DNA from: Bradyrhizobium sp. G127
GTDB taxonomy: Bacteria > Pseudomonadota > Alphaproteobacteria > Rhizobiales > Xanthobacteraceae
Direction of reading: 5' to 3'
NCBI RefSeq assembly: GCF_021502575.1
Contig: NZ_JAKFGN010000001.1
Span: forward strand, 2,452,326-2,516,325
DNA length: 64,000 nucleotides
The notes under the pieces are model-generated. The model was given only the letters and a program-made list of their open reading frames with translations, made no database searches and was not told the DNA's origin. This document shows positions 8,660 to 16,842 of the stretch, in pieces; position 1 is the first letter of the stretch, and every line of letters starts with the position of its first letter. A program made the position numbers and the translations under genes.

Positions 8660-9775
8660 TCAGTCCAGCTTCGCCACCACGACGAGTCGCTTGACCTCGT
8701 TGTTCTTGTAGGCGCGCAGAAACTTCTCATAGTCCTTGAACGAGACGCAGCCGTTGGAGTCGCCGTTCGGCCCGAGCATGTAGGTGTGCGCCAGCAGGCC
8801 GGTGCGCCCGAACACATTGCCTTCGCCGCCGACCGGATTGAGCCGGATCGCCTCGACGCCGTGGAACAGGCTTTCGCGCATGGAGAGATCGTAGGTGTGC
8901 GGCGGGGTCGCGCCGTGCATGCGGACATGGACGAAGCGCGGATCGTCCATCTTGCTGCCGAGGCCGGAATGGGCTTCCAGCCTGGTGCCGTTCGGCATGT
9001 AGACCGTGCGGGCGGAGATGTCATAGACCGCCGTCTGCCGGTCGTAGCGGCCGGGCGTGAGACTGCTGCCGTCGCTGGCAATGCCGCCGTCGGGCGATGC
9101 GAAGGCCAGCGTCGGGCCTTTCTCTTGTCGTCCGAACAGCTTTTCGAAGATCGTGAGTTTCGGCTGGGCGATAGCTGCCAGCGCCGCTGCGCGATTGGCG
9201 GCGGCGGCTTCGGTTCGTGACGGGCCTTCGTTCGGCATCGCACGAAGCGAAGCGGGACGCGGCATCGGCAATGGTATCGCGAGGGAAGCTTGCTGGATTT
9301 TCGGCAGCGGCAACTGCGCGTCGCGGGTTTCCGGCGCAGGGGCTTCCGATTGAGGCCGGGTCTCGGGCGCGGGAAGGGCTTCCGGCGAGAGCGAGGCGAC
9401 CGTGTAGGTTTGCGGCTGCGCGACCGGCAGACGGTCGGCCTTCGCCAGCACGGACGAAGGCGCATCGTCGGAGCGCGCGAGGAAGCGATCGGCGAATGTC
9501 AGGGTCGGGGCGGGGGTGCCCAGCGACGAGGTCACGTCGAGTTCAGCCACGGATGTCGCGAGCGCCGCAGCCGCGCCGGGAATGAACGTCACCTGCGGCA
9601 GATCGGGCGCCATGGCGTCGACCGCCGGGCCGAGCACGTTGCTATAGAGCGTCCAGGCGCAGGCCAGCACCACGGCGGCGAGCCCGGCGGTGCCGAGCAC
9701 AGCCTGCGGACTGACTTTGGCAGAGGATGGCGGAGGAGGAGCGGGAGACACCCGATACGCGATACTGTACGCCAT
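8660..9775 (-). CDS. Tlde1/DUF2778-domain protein (L,D-transpeptidase-like), membrane anchored
   Basis: Starting at MAYSIAYRVSPAPP (ATG 9775) the protein has 371 residues. It has a short cytosolic lead and one membrane segment (VLGTAGLAAVVLACAWTLY). A long Pro/Ala-rich linker follows, with repeated APETR-type stretches at about residues 120-190, and then a C-terminal Tlde1 (DUF2778) domain. The domain has the L,D-transpeptidase-like His-x(n)-Ser-x-Gly-Cys arrangement in HTYMLGPNGDSNGCVSF, so the Cys is the presumed nucleophile acting on peptidoglycan tetrapeptides in the periplasm. Tlde1 proteins are known as type VI effectors in enterobacteria, but membrane-anchored versions are common in Bradyrhizobium relatives and are probably housekeeping. 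No immunity gene is adjacent. Confidence 0.85.
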   Translation of the reverse strand: MAYSIAYRVSPAPPPPSSAKVSPQAVLGTAGLAAVVLACAWTLYSNVLGPAVDAMAPDLPQVTFIPGAAAALATSVAELDVTSSLGTPAPTLTFADRFLARSDDAPSSVLAKADRLPVAQPQTYTVASLSPEALPAPETRPQSEAPAPETRDAQLPLPKIQQASLAIPLPMPRPASLRAMPNEGPSRTEAAAANRAAALAAIAQPKLTIFEKLFGRQEKGPTLAFASPDGGIASDGSSLTPGRYDRQTAVYDISARTVYMPNGTRLEAHSGLGSKMDDPRFVHVRMHGATPPHTYDLSMRESLFHGVEAIRLNPVGGEGNVFGRTGLLAHTYMLGPNGDSNGCVSFKDYEKFLRAYKNNEVKRLVVVAKLD

Positions 9776-10054
9776 ACGCCCTAAGCCCGGAATTTTTTCA
9801 CGCAAACAGATTCCCCACGCGCGATGATCGTCGGCGCGGGCACACGATAGGTCGCGTGCCTGCGTCCGGAATCTCACGAAGCTGCGAGGTTCCGCACCGT
9901 CATCTCGCAGACATGCGGAGCGCCATTAAGGCGGCTTTTCGTTAAATGCGGATTAAATCCGGGGCGATGTGTGGCAACGCGATTCGATGCTAATGTTTCG
10001 CCACAGTGCGGACTCAATTCACCGGTTCCGCGCGTCCATGCGGGAACATCCATC

Positions 10055-10360
10055 ATGAAACGGTTCATCATTCTGATCGCGGCGTGTGCCGTTCTCTGCG
10101 GCGCAAGTGCATCGCCCGTGGCCGCGCAGACCTTCCAGAGTTTCACCTGCGCCGACGGGGCGCGCTTCACCGCGGCATTTTTGAAATACGATCCCAAGCA
10201 GGTGCATCTGCAACTCGATGGCAAGGCGGTGGCGCTGAGAAAACGTTTCGCGCTGTCCGGTTCGCGCTACACCGCGCGCGGCATCTCGCTGACGATCAAC
10301 AAGTCCGGCACAATCCTGCGCCACGGCAAGCGCGGGCCGACCCGATGCACCGCGACGTGA
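10055..10360 (+). CDS. MliC-like lysozyme-inhibitor-type secreted protein
   Basis: The ATG at 10055 gives 101 residues with a signal peptide (MKRFIILIAACAVLCGASASPVAAQ). The mature ~75-residue domain (SFTCADGARFTAAFL, VHLQLDGKAVALRK, SGSRYTARGISLTINKSGTIL, ending RGPTRC) fits the MliC/C-lysozyme-inhibitor fold: two terminal Cys residues and a GSRY.. G..L...K segment. It lacks a lipobox, so it would be soluble in the periplasm rather than a lipoprotein. Function as a c-type lysozyme inhibitor is inferred from the fold pattern only. Confidence 0.65.
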   Translation: MKRFIILIAACAVLCGASASPVAAQTFQSFTCADGARFTAAFLKYDPKQVHLQLDGKAVALRKRFALSGSRYTARGISLTINKSGTILRHGKRGPTRCTAT

Positions 10361-10406
10361 CGGCGGCGTTCGGCGCGAGGGGCTGCCGTCGATCTGTCGG
10401 GGACGA

Positions 10407-11477
10407 CTACAGGCCCTGAAACTTGAACGGCTCGGCCACCTTGAAATCCTTGCTGGTATCGCCGGCGAAGACGTTGCTCTGGTTCGGCCCGAGATCGAGC
10501 CTCTTGACCTTGCCCGTCTCGGCTGAGAAGTCGATCAGCTTGAGATCGACCCAGAACGTATTCGGCGTCAGCGCGGACTCGAAGAAGTATAGTTTCCGCT
10601 TTTGATCCGAGACCGTGCGCCAGCGGGTCGACGAGATGTTCGGCTCTCCGGGTGTCGAAATGCCGAACGGCACCGAGACGTTGCGGATGACGCTGAACAC
10701 GCTGGCCAATGCAACGACGGGATCTTCGCTCTTCGGAATCGCGTTGACGTAGAACGCCGCACGGGCGAAGCGGTCGGCTGCGCGGTTGGTCCCCGGCAGC
10801 ATCACGGTGCCGCCGATCTGCTTCCAGTAGGCATTCAGCGCAAGCTGCTGCTCGAACGTCGGCGAATTGGTCATCACCTGATAGTCGCGGCTGTGATGGA
10901 TGATCTGTTTGCCGCCGATATATTCGATGACAGCGCTGTCGCCGCTGGAATCCGAAATCGAGAGATGCAGCGTCGTCAGGCGGTCCGGCTGCCCGGGCAC
11001 CGCATCGGTGACGATCGTGAACGGCTCCTTGCGAAGTTCGTCGACCGCTTCCGCCACCGTCGCGAAATTATCGAGCACATACTGCGCCCAGGCGGCAATG
11101 GTGAGGCCCGGCCTGGTCTGATCGAATTTCGGATATTGCGACTCCACCAGCCACAACACGTTTGCGACAAGGCCTTTCTCGTTCATCCCGTCGGTGGTTG
11201 AAACCTCATATCCCGATGCGATGACGCTGCCGTATTTCGACGTCCATTTGACCGAATTGGGACCGGCTTCGCCGCTGCGCGTCATGCCGCGCGGAAAGAT
11301 CCACAGGTTGGTCGCGACATCCATCTTCCAGTCCATCGAACGGGCTGTAATGACATCGTCACCATGGCCGAGATAGACCAGCCGTGTGCAGGCGTCGGCG
11401 CTGGATACGAAGCCGAAGGCTGCGGCGACCAGCGCCGCGGCTGCCTTGCGCCACGCGGCTGATTTTTGGATCGTCAT
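10407..11477 (-). CDS. Linear amide C-N hydrolase (choloylglycine hydrolase / penicillin V acylase family)
   Basis: The start at 11477 (MTIQKSAAWRK) follows a GGGAG site. The 356-residue precursor has a signal peptide ending VSSADA. The next residue, Cys30, is the N-terminal nucleophile of this Ntn-hydrolase family, followed by TRLVYLGHGDDVITARSMDW with the conserved Arg and Asp. Further family marks are DGMNEKGLVANVLWL and MTNSPTFEQQLALNAYW. It should cleave a linear amide in the periplasm, such as an acyl-homoserine lactone, penicillin V or an N-acyl amino acid, but the substrate is not predictable. Confidence 0.9.
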   Translation of the reverse strand: MTIQKSAAWRKAAAALVAAAFGFVSSADACTRLVYLGHGDDVITARSMDWKMDVATNLWIFPRGMTRSGEAGPNSVKWTSKYGSVIASGYEVSTTDGMNEKGLVANVLWLVESQYPKFDQTRPGLTIAAWAQYVLDNFATVAEAVDELRKEPFTIVTDAVPGQPDRLTTLHLSISDSSGDSAVIEYIGGKQIIHHSRDYQVMTNSPTFEQQLALNAYWKQIGGTVMLPGTNRAADRFARAAFYVNAIPKSEDPVVALASVFSVIRNVSVPFGISTPGEPNISSTRWRTVSDQKRKLYFFESALTPNTFWVDLKLIDFSAETGKVKRLDLGPNQSNVFAGDTSKDFKVAEPFKFQGL

Positions 11478-11655
11478 CAAAACACTCCCGTTGCAAGCGA
11501 CATTGAATCGGTCTGTCGTCACGATGATGAAGGATATACGCGAGCCGCTTTCTGCTGCAAAGAGCGGACGGTGCGTTCGGGAATTCGGTTCAATTTGAGT
11601 TTGTTTTGCGCGCTGTCTCCGCTACGCTTGTTTATTCTTAATATGGGACACGGCC

Positions 11656-12246
11656 ATGACCGAACGCATTCTCGTTTTCTACGGCTCCTATCGTTCGGAC
11701 CGGATGGGGATTCGCCTTGCGAATTTTGTTGTAAAGGGTTTGCGTGAGCGCGGCGCCGATGCCGAACTGATCGATGCCAAAGCCATTGGCCTGCCGATGC
11801 TCGACCGGATGCGGAAGGAATATCCGAAAGGCGAGGCGCCTGCTGCGATGGAAGACCTCGCGCAGAAGATCATTGCAGCCGACGGCTTCGTGTTCGTGAC
11901 CGGCGAATACAACTGGGGCCTGCAGCCTGGCCTGAAGAATCTGACAGATCACTATCTTGAAGAGTGGTTCTGGCGGCCTGCGGCCATCGCCAGCTATTCG
12001 GCGGGGCGCTTTTCCGGCGCGCGGGCGGCGCTGGCGTGGCATGGCACGTTGTCGGAGATGGGCATGGTGGTGACCTCGGCAACCATCGCGGTCGGGCCGA
12101 TTTCGCAAACCCTGTCCGCCGCGAGCGAGCCGACCGGACCGGGCGGCGAAGCGCTGGTCAAATCTTTTCCGCGTTTTGCGGACGATCTGATGTGGTGGGT
12201 CGAGGCCGCCAAGGCGCACCGGGCGCGAAAGCTGCCGCCGTACTGA
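11656..12246 (+). CDS. NAD(P)H-dependent FMN reductase-family protein
   Basis: This 196-residue protein has the flavodoxin-like FMN_red fold: ILVFYGSYRSDRMGIRLANFV binds the FMN phosphate, and the FVTGEYNWGLQPGLKNLTDHY stretch corresponds to the E.N.s.pg.lKn..D motif of the family. Such enzymes reduce quinones, azo compounds or chromate, or supply reduced flavin. It has no signal peptide and is a single gene, divergent from the Ntn-hydrolase. Confidence 0.88.
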   Translation: MTERILVFYGSYRSDRMGIRLANFVVKGLRERGADAELIDAKAIGLPMLDRMRKEYPKGEAPAAMEDLAQKIIAADGFVFVTGEYNWGLQPGLKNLTDHYLEEWFWRPAAIASYSAGRFSGARAALAWHGTLSEMGMVVTSATIAVGPISQTLSAASEPTGPGGEALVKSFPRFADDLMWWVEAAKAHRARKLPPY

Positions 12247-12314
12247 GGCGGCCGGAACCGGGCCGGGTACGCACCGCAACAGCCCGTTTAACGAGGTCGA
12301 AACAATCCCGTCGT

Positions 12315-13469
12315 ATGTTCAGGCGTTTCGATGACTCTTTTTTAAACGTCGTGCGTGCTCCCGGTCATTATCCAGGGTGTGTTGTGCAACATCATTTCAT
12401 TCAGGAACTTCAGGACGTCATCAGCAACCGCTCGCCGGACCGCCGGCTCGCCTCATTGCGCAAGGTGACGGATCTATTTCTCGCGCATGGCAGCCGGCTC
12501 GGTCCAGCGCAGATCGAAATGTTCGACAGCCTGCTTCTGAGCTTCATCGGCGATTGCGATGCCGATGCGTTGACGGAGCTCAGCGGAAAACTCGCCGCGC
12601 TGTCGTTCGCCCCGGTCTCCGTGCTGCGCAGGCTGGCCGCGGACCGCGATATCGCTGTTGCAGGTCCGGTGCTGACCCTGTCGCCGGTGCTTTCAGGCGA
12701 AGACTTGATGGAGGTCGCCACATCGCGCGGGCAGGGACACTTGCTGGCGATCTCGGGCCGTTCGGCGATCGACGCCACGGTGACGCAGGCGCTCATCGAT
12801 CTCGGCGGCCGGGATGTACTGCGTCGCGTCGCCGGCAATGAAGGCGCCACGATCACGCGCGCGGGATTGTTGCGGCTGGTTGCGGCATCGAAAGGCGATC
12901 CGCTGCTGGCGGAGAAGACCGGCTTGCGCGCCGATCTGCCGGTACGGCTGCTGCATGAATTGCTGAACAATTGCGCAGGTGCCATCCACGCGCGGCTAAT
13001 GGCCAGGGCACCCTCTTCGTTGCGCGCTGAAATCAAGGCGCATGTCGACACCATCGCGCTGGCATCAAAGCGCAGGGCGGAGCGCCCGCGCGATCTCCGC
13101 TCGGCAATGGCGCTGGTCGAGCGGCTGATCGAGAACCGCCAGTTGACCGAAGACAAGCTCGCCGAATTCGCCGAGGACCGGCAATCTGAATCGGTCATCG
13201 CAACTCTCGCGGCGATGACGGGCGCGCCGATCCCGCTGATCCAGCCCTTGATGCGGATTCATCGCCACGACGGCCTGCTGACCGCTTGCCGGGCAGCCGA
13301 CCTCTCATGGGAGACGGCGAAACGCGTGATCCTCAGCCGCGTGTTGTCGATGCCGGCGGCGGAGATCGAGCAGCTGCGCAAGGCCTATGACGAGATTTCC
13401 TTCTCCTCGGCCAGGCGCGCGCTCGCCATCTGGCAGCAGCAGTTCGCAAGGCCGCGCCGCGCGGGATAG
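12315..13469 (+). CDS. DUF2336-domain protein
   Basis: This alpha-helical protein of about 384 residues matches DUF2336, an alphaproteobacterial family of HEAT-like character (LASLRKVTDLFLAHGSRLGPAQIEMFDSLL, EDLMEVATSRGQGHLLAISGR, ATVTQALIDLGGRDVLRRVAGN). The start is uncertain. ATG 12315 is given, but the first 23 residues are unlike the family; GTG 12384 (VQHHFIQELQDVI) may be the true start, giving 361 residues. It has no membrane segment or signal peptide. Function is undefined; related proteins occur in two-component or motility contexts, which this locus does not show. Confidence 0.8.
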   Translation: MFRRFDDSFLNVVRAPGHYPGCVVQHHFIQELQDVISNRSPDRRLASLRKVTDLFLAHGSRLGPAQIEMFDSLLLSFIGDCDADALTELSGKLAALSFAPVSVLRRLAADRDIAVAGPVLTLSPVLSGEDLMEVATSRGQGHLLAISGRSAIDATVTQALIDLGGRDVLRRVAGNEGATITRAGLLRLVAASKGDPLLAEKTGLRADLPVRLLHELLNNCAGAIHARLMARAPSSLRAEIKAHVDTIALASKRRAERPRDLRSAMALVERLIENRQLTEDKLAEFAEDRQSESVIATLAAMTGAPIPLIQPLMRIHRHDGLLTACRAADLSWETAKRVILSRVLSMPAAEIEQLRKAYDEISFSSARRALAIWQQQFARPRRAG

Positions 13470-13564
13470 GCAAGGGATCTGCACAGCGGGCGGCTCCTTG
13501 GCGCTTTCGGACCGGCGCGGGCTCGGCTATGCTGACCGGGTCGGATCACTTGCAGCAGGCGCAG

Positions 13565-14359
13565 ATGATCGCTCGTAGGGTGTCGACTTTGGCGTCGCTG
13601 GCTGTTGGCTGGCTCGCGGTCTGTTGCCCACCCGCGATGGCGCAGACGCTTGCTGGTCTTGCAGGCCCCGCACCCGCGATCACCGCCTTGCCGCCGTCGA
13701 GCTTCGAAATCGCCGCGCGGGCCAAGGGTACGCCCGACATTCCCGGCCTCAACATTGTCTGGCTTACGCCATGGGGCCGCCTCGAGCTCGCGCGCGACTG
13801 GCGCAACATCATCGTGCATCAATCCGAAGGCCCGGCTGGCTCTGCGCGGGCCAATGCCATGCGCCAGTCGGAGCGGCCGGATCGCCGTGGCGCGACCATC
13901 TGGGTCGAGACCGATGGCACGGTGTACTGGTCCATCGTCGAATTCGCGGTGCCGCGCCATGTCCGCGACGGCAACCGCAAGGACAACAAATTCATCGACA
14001 ACAGTTCGACCTTCGGTCAGGTCACCGACGACAATTCCATCGGAATTGAGTTCGTCGGCAACTACCCCAACGTACGCAAGCCGCCGACCGAGGCCCAGGT
14101 CGCCGCGTGGCGCACTCTCGTGCGCGTGCTGCAGGCGCGCTACAACATCCCGGCCGAGCGCGTCTTCGCCCACAACTGGATCGACTACAAGGACCGGCGC
14201 TATTGCGAAGGCTGCGAACTTGCCAAGCTGGCGCGCGAGCAGGGCACGACGTTCGCCGCGCATGATGCGAAGATCCCGGTCGATGCGGGTGCTCCCGCAT
14301 TGCAGACCAACGCCCCCGCAGGCCTGTTAGCTGTAGCGCCGCCGGGCAGGGCAGAGTAG
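13565..14359 (+). CDS. Secreted N-acetylmuramoyl-L-alanine amidase (Amidase_2/PGRP type)
   Basis: From ATG 13565 the 264-residue precursor has a signal peptide (MIARRVSTLASLAVGWLAV ... PAMA). Zinc-ligand candidates of the Amidase_2 fold are His in NIIVHQSEGP, His in VFAHNWIDYK and Cys in RRYCEGCEL; a DNSIGIEFVGNYP strand is typical. The enzyme would cut the MurNAc-L-Ala bond in the periplasm. The frame opens slightly earlier (13529) without a better start. A second, unrelated amidase (AmiC type) is encoded at 45463. Confidence 0.82.
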   Translation: MIARRVSTLASLAVGWLAVCCPPAMAQTLAGLAGPAPAITALPPSSFEIAARAKGTPDIPGLNIVWLTPWGRLELARDWRNIIVHQSEGPAGSARANAMRQSERPDRRGATIWVETDGTVYWSIVEFAVPRHVRDGNRKDNKFIDNSSTFGQVTDDNSIGIEFVGNYPNVRKPPTEAQVAAWRTLVRVLQARYNIPAERVFAHNWIDYKDRRYCEGCELAKLAREQGTTFAAHDAKIPVDAGAPALQTNAPAGLLAVAPPGRAE

Positions 14360-14453
14360 ATACCCGATCCATATCGGTGCGACGCGAGGAGCGGCACGGG
14401 AAACCTGCCGTGACAGCCTGCTGCCGGAGTGAAGCAAGGAAAGGACGAAAGAC

Positions 14454-15308
14454 ATGATTGAAACCGTTGGCATCATCGGAGCCGGCACCATGGGCAACGG
14501 CATCGCGCAGATCTGCGCGGCTGCGAAACTCCCGGTCGTCATGGTGGATATTTCCGACGCGGCCGTTCAGCGCGGCGTCGCGACCATCGGCGGCAGCTTG
14601 GAGCGGCTGGTCAAGAAAGAGAAGATGTCCGCAGCCGACCGCGACGCGGTGCTGGCGCGGATCACCGCGACCACCGACAAGGCGAAACTCGCGTCCTGCG
14701 ATCTCGTGATCGAGGCTGCGACCGAGAACGAGGGGCTGAAGATCAAGATACTGAAGGAGCTCTGCGAGGGCTTGCAGCCGCGCGCGCTGGTCGCCACCAA
14801 CACCTCGTCGATCTCGGTCACCAAACTGGCGGCGGCGACCGATCGCCCGGACCGTTTCATCGGCATGCACTTCTTCAATCCGGTGCCGGTGATGCAACTG
14901 CTGGAACTGATCCGCGGCCTGCAGACCTCCGACGATACCCACGCCAAGGCGCTCGGCTTCGCCCAGCGCGTCGGCAAGGTGGCCGTCACCGCGAAGAACA
15001 GCCCCGGCTTTGCAGTCAATCGCATCCTGTGCCCGATGATCAACGAGGCGGTGTTCGCGCTGCAGGAGGGTATCGCGTCTGCTGAGGAAATCGACGCCGG
15101 CATGAAGCTCGGTTGCAACCACCCGATCGGCCCGTTGGCGCTGGCCGACATGATCGGTCTCGACACCATGCTGTCGGTGATGGAGGTGTTCTACACCGGC
15201 TTCAACGATCCGAAATATCGCCCCGCGCCGCTCCTGAAGGAGATGGTCGATGCGGGTCATCTCGGCCGCAAGACCGGCCAGGGCTTCTATAACTACGGTA
15301 AGGCGTAA
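14454..15308 (+). CDS. hbdA: 3-hydroxybutyryl-CoA dehydrogenase
   Basis: This 284-residue enzyme matches the short monofunctional 3-hydroxyacyl-CoA dehydrogenases. The NAD motif is GIIGAGTMGNGIAQ, the catalytic region is IGMHFFNPVPVMQLLELI, KNSPGFAVNRIL follows, and the C-terminal dimerisation domain ends GRKTGQGFYNYGKA. It oxidises (S)-3-hydroxybutyryl-CoA to acetoacetyl-CoA in fatty-acid or butyrate/PHB-related metabolism. It is a lone gene here; in related genomes it often follows the etfBA genes, which may lie elsewhere. The symbol is by family and could equally be called paaH. Confidence 0.93.
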   Translation: MIETVGIIGAGTMGNGIAQICAAAKLPVVMVDISDAAVQRGVATIGGSLERLVKKEKMSAADRDAVLARITATTDKAKLASCDLVIEAATENEGLKIKILKELCEGLQPRALVATNTSSISVTKLAAATDRPDRFIGMHFFNPVPVMQLLELIRGLQTSDDTHAKALGFAQRVGKVAVTAKNSPGFAVNRILCPMINEAVFALQEGIASAEEIDAGMKLGCNHPIGPLALADMIGLDTMLSVMEVFYTGFNDPKYRPAPLLKEMVDAGHLGRKTGQGFYNYGKA

Positions 15309-15330
15309 GGCTCTGGAGTTCTTTCCGCGG

Positions 15331-15458
15331 CGTCATCCTGAGGTACGAGGGCCATAAGCGCGTTTACGCGCGTCTTTGACGCGCTATGGCCGGAGCCTCG
15401 AAGGATCGCCGCCGCCTTCGAGGCTCCATGCTGCGTATGGAACGCCTCAGGGTGACGG
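15331..15458. repeat. Palindromic intergenic repeat, family A (CGTCATCCTGAGG...)
   Basis: The outer arms CGTCATCCTGAGG and CCTCAGGGTGACGG are inverted. Inside lie GCCTCGAAGGAT / CCTTCGAGGCTC and a nested GGCCATA...TATGGCC hairpin. A shorter relative sits at 36636-36728. It fills the gap between the 3-hydroxybutyryl-CoA dehydrogenase gene and the small gene at 15476 and is a typical dispersed extragenic palindrome of this bacterial group. Confidence 0.8.
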
Positions 15459-15475
15459 CCTCAATGGTCCGGCTG

Positions 15476-15691
15476 TCACGGCCGCATGAAGGCGAAGTCG
15501 GTGTCGGGATCGCAGTGGTCGGCGACGAAGCGCAGTTCCGACTGCACGTCGGCCACGGTCCTCGTCTCGAGATAGGTGGAGACCACGAGGCCGAGCAGCG
15601 CGCGGCAGATGCCGTCGCTGTCCTGTCCAGCGGCCTTTGCCTCGGCCAGCGCCGCCTTGAAATGACGCTGTGCGATTTCGGCTGCGGACAT
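15476..15691 (-). CDS. Small soluble protein, unknown function, behind a FixK/FNR box
   Basis: This 71-residue protein (MSAAEIAQRHFKAALAEAKAAGQDSDGICRAL...) starts at 15691 with a GGGAGA site. It is helical and soluble, with no motif I recognise. It diverges from the truncated-haemoglobin gene. A perfect FixK/FNR-type box lies between them, its centre about 64 bases upstream of this ATG. If that box works at -41.5, transcription would start about 23 bases before this gene, and an AT-rich -10-like element (near 15718-15723) fits. Low-oxygen expression is therefore likely; function is unknown. Confidence 0.65.
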   Translation of the reverse strand: MSAAEIAQRHFKAALAEAKAAGQDSDGICRALLGLVVSTYLETRTVADVQSELRFVADHCDPDTDFAFMRP

Positions 15692-15748
15692 GCGGGTCTC
15701 CCTGTTGGCGTGTCGGATATTTCTGCAGCGAAACCGCAACGGGCGATT

Positions 15749-15762
15749 TGATCCGGATCAAG
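15749..15762. promoter_or_regulatory. FixK/FNR box (TTGAT-CCGG-ATCAA)
   Basis: TTGATCCGGATCAA is a perfect match to TTGAT-N4-ATCAA. It sits in the 126-base divergent gap, 64 bases from the small gene's ATG and 62 from the globin ATG (centre to start). It could serve either or both; the better -10-like sequence is on the minus side. Confidence 0.8.
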
Positions 15763-15817
15763 GCCGAAGCGGCGCTGCGCCGTTGCCTGGCACGGCCCGG
15801 CGGCTTACATCAGACCC

Positions 15818-16240
15818 ATGACCGAACGACCCGCGCCCGCCATTCACACCTTCCATCCTGACCTCACCGAAGAGAAGATCGTGCAGCTGGTCGCGACATT
15901 CTACGGCCGCGCCCGCGCCGACGATCTGATCGGCCCGATCTTCAACGCAGCCGTGAAGGACTGGGACCATCACATCGGCAAGATCACCGACTTCTGGTCG
16001 TCGATGATGCTCAAGACCGGGCGCTACGACGGCCGCCCGATGCGTCCGCACCTGATGCTGCCGCTGACGGGCGAGCATTTCGACCGGTGGCTCGTGCTGT
16101 TCGAGGCCACCACGCGCGAAATCTTCGAGCCTGATGTGGCCGAGGCCTTCATCATCCGGGCCCGCCGCATCGCCGACAGCTTCGAGATGGGCATCGCGAC
16201 CACGCGCGGCGAGATCGCACGGCCAAGGCACAGCGTCTGA
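15818..16240 (+). CDS. Group III truncated haemoglobin
   Basis: This 140-residue protein matches group III truncated haemoglobins: LTEEKIVQLVATFYGRARADDLIGPIFNAAV with the B10 Tyr29, the WSSMMLKTGRYDGRPM stretch and RPHLMLPLTGEHFDRWLVLF. The proximal haem His is probably His78 (second choice His87). Members bind O2, NO or sulfide and may protect against nitrosative stress or aid microaerobic respiration. The FixK/FNR box upstream supports a low-oxygen role, though a clear -10 on this side is not visible. Confidence 0.9.
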   Translation: MTERPAPAIHTFHPDLTEEKIVQLVATFYGRARADDLIGPIFNAAVKDWDHHIGKITDFWSSMMLKTGRYDGRPMRPHLMLPLTGEHFDRWLVLFEATTREIFEPDVAEAFIIRARRIADSFEMGIATTRGEIARPRHSV

Positions 16241-16301
16241 CGCGCGAACGACGCCTGCCGACGATGCTGCACCTGACGGCGATGCTGCGTGAACGCAGGG
16301 C

Positions 16302-16454
16302 TTACCTGACCGGTTTCAGAAGGTCCTTGGCCAGACGAGTGACTTGGGGCGCGGAATCGCCGCGTATCCGCTCGACGAACCAGAATGCCCAGATCGCGAA
16401 AAACGAGAGCAGGAATATCGCGCCGCACGACAGAAGCGTTTGCTGAACGGACAT
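16302..16454 (-). CDS. Single-pass small membrane protein (50 aa) behind a FixK/FNR box
   Basis: Fifty residues start at ATG 16454 with a strong GGAGGA site. One hydrophobic helix (TLLSCGAIFLLSFFAIWAFWFVE) is followed by a charged C-terminal tail (RIRGDSAPQVTRLAKDLLKPVR), so the tail probably faces the cytosol. A perfect FixK/FNR box lies 70 bases upstream (centre), with a TAGCCT -10-like element at the right distance. The size and regulation resemble accessory peptides of respiratory complexes, but no specific match is recognised. Confidence 0.65.
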   Translation of the reverse strand: MSVQQTLLSCGAIFLLSFFAIWAFWFVERIRGDSAPQVTRLAKDLLKPVR

Positions 16455-16517
16455 GGCGTCCTCCGTGTCACTGCGAAATTGCACGCCTAAAGGCTAGGCG
16501 GCTGCGCAGTCCTGCGT

Positions 16518-16531
16518 TTGATCAGGATCAA
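16518..16531 (-). promoter_or_regulatory. FixK/FNR box (TTGAT-CAGG-ATCAA)
   Basis: A second perfect TTGAT-N4-ATCAA palindrome, upstream of the 50-residue membrane protein gene. Its centre is about 31 bases from a -10-like TAGCCT (minus), the spacing of a class II FNR/CRP-type activated promoter. Confidence 0.78.
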
Positions 16532-16567
16532 GCCGGAGCGACAATGTTTCGGCTAACCGGCGCGCCG

Positions 16568-16738
16568 CTAGAGCGACGAGGACAGCAGCATGCGTGTCAT
16601 GGTTGTCGCCGGTGTCTGATAGGCGAGGCCCATGGCGATCACGGCTGCAGCCGTGAGCACGAGCACCGCCACCACGACCGTGAGGCACACCAGCCGTTCG
16701 CTGTCATCATTGTCGAAGCCGTTGAGGTGAAGCCGCAT
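16568..16738 (-). CDS. Small membrane protein (56 aa)
   Basis: ATG 16738 follows a strong GGAGG site and gives 56 residues: a charged start (MRLHLNGFDNDDSERL), one long hydrophobic helix (VCLTVVVAVLVLTAAAVIAMGLAY) and a short Thr/Met/Ser-rich end. It lies on the same strand as, and upstream of, the 50-residue membrane protein. A weaker TTG-N8-CAA element lies farther upstream (16825-16838). No family is recognised. Confidence 0.6.
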   Translation of the reverse strand: MRLHLNGFDNDDSERLVCLTVVVAVLVLTAAAVIAMGLAYQTPATTMTRMLLSSSL

Positions 16739-16824
16739 GACGCACCTCCATTCTTCGTCTCAAGCTACGCTTCCGCGCGGCTTGTTCCAGACAGCAATGC
16801 TGACGTGTCGGAGGGAATTCGTCT

Positions 16825-16838
16825 TTGCGATAGGACAA
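16825..16838 (-). promoter_or_regulatory. Possible degenerate FixK/FNR half-matching box
   Basis: TTGCGATAGGACAA keeps the outer TTG-N8-CAA of the FNR/FixK motif but not the inner AT pairs. It is 93 bases (centre to ATG) upstream of the 56-residue gene. Weak on its own; noted because two perfect boxes lie within 1.1 kb. Confidence 0.3.
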
Positions 16839-16842
16839 AGTG

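Noticed and set aside
8660..9775. Type VI effector assignment for the Tlde1-domain protein
   Set aside because: It has an N-terminal membrane anchor, no immunity partner and no T6SS genes nearby; a housekeeping wall-modifying role is more likely.
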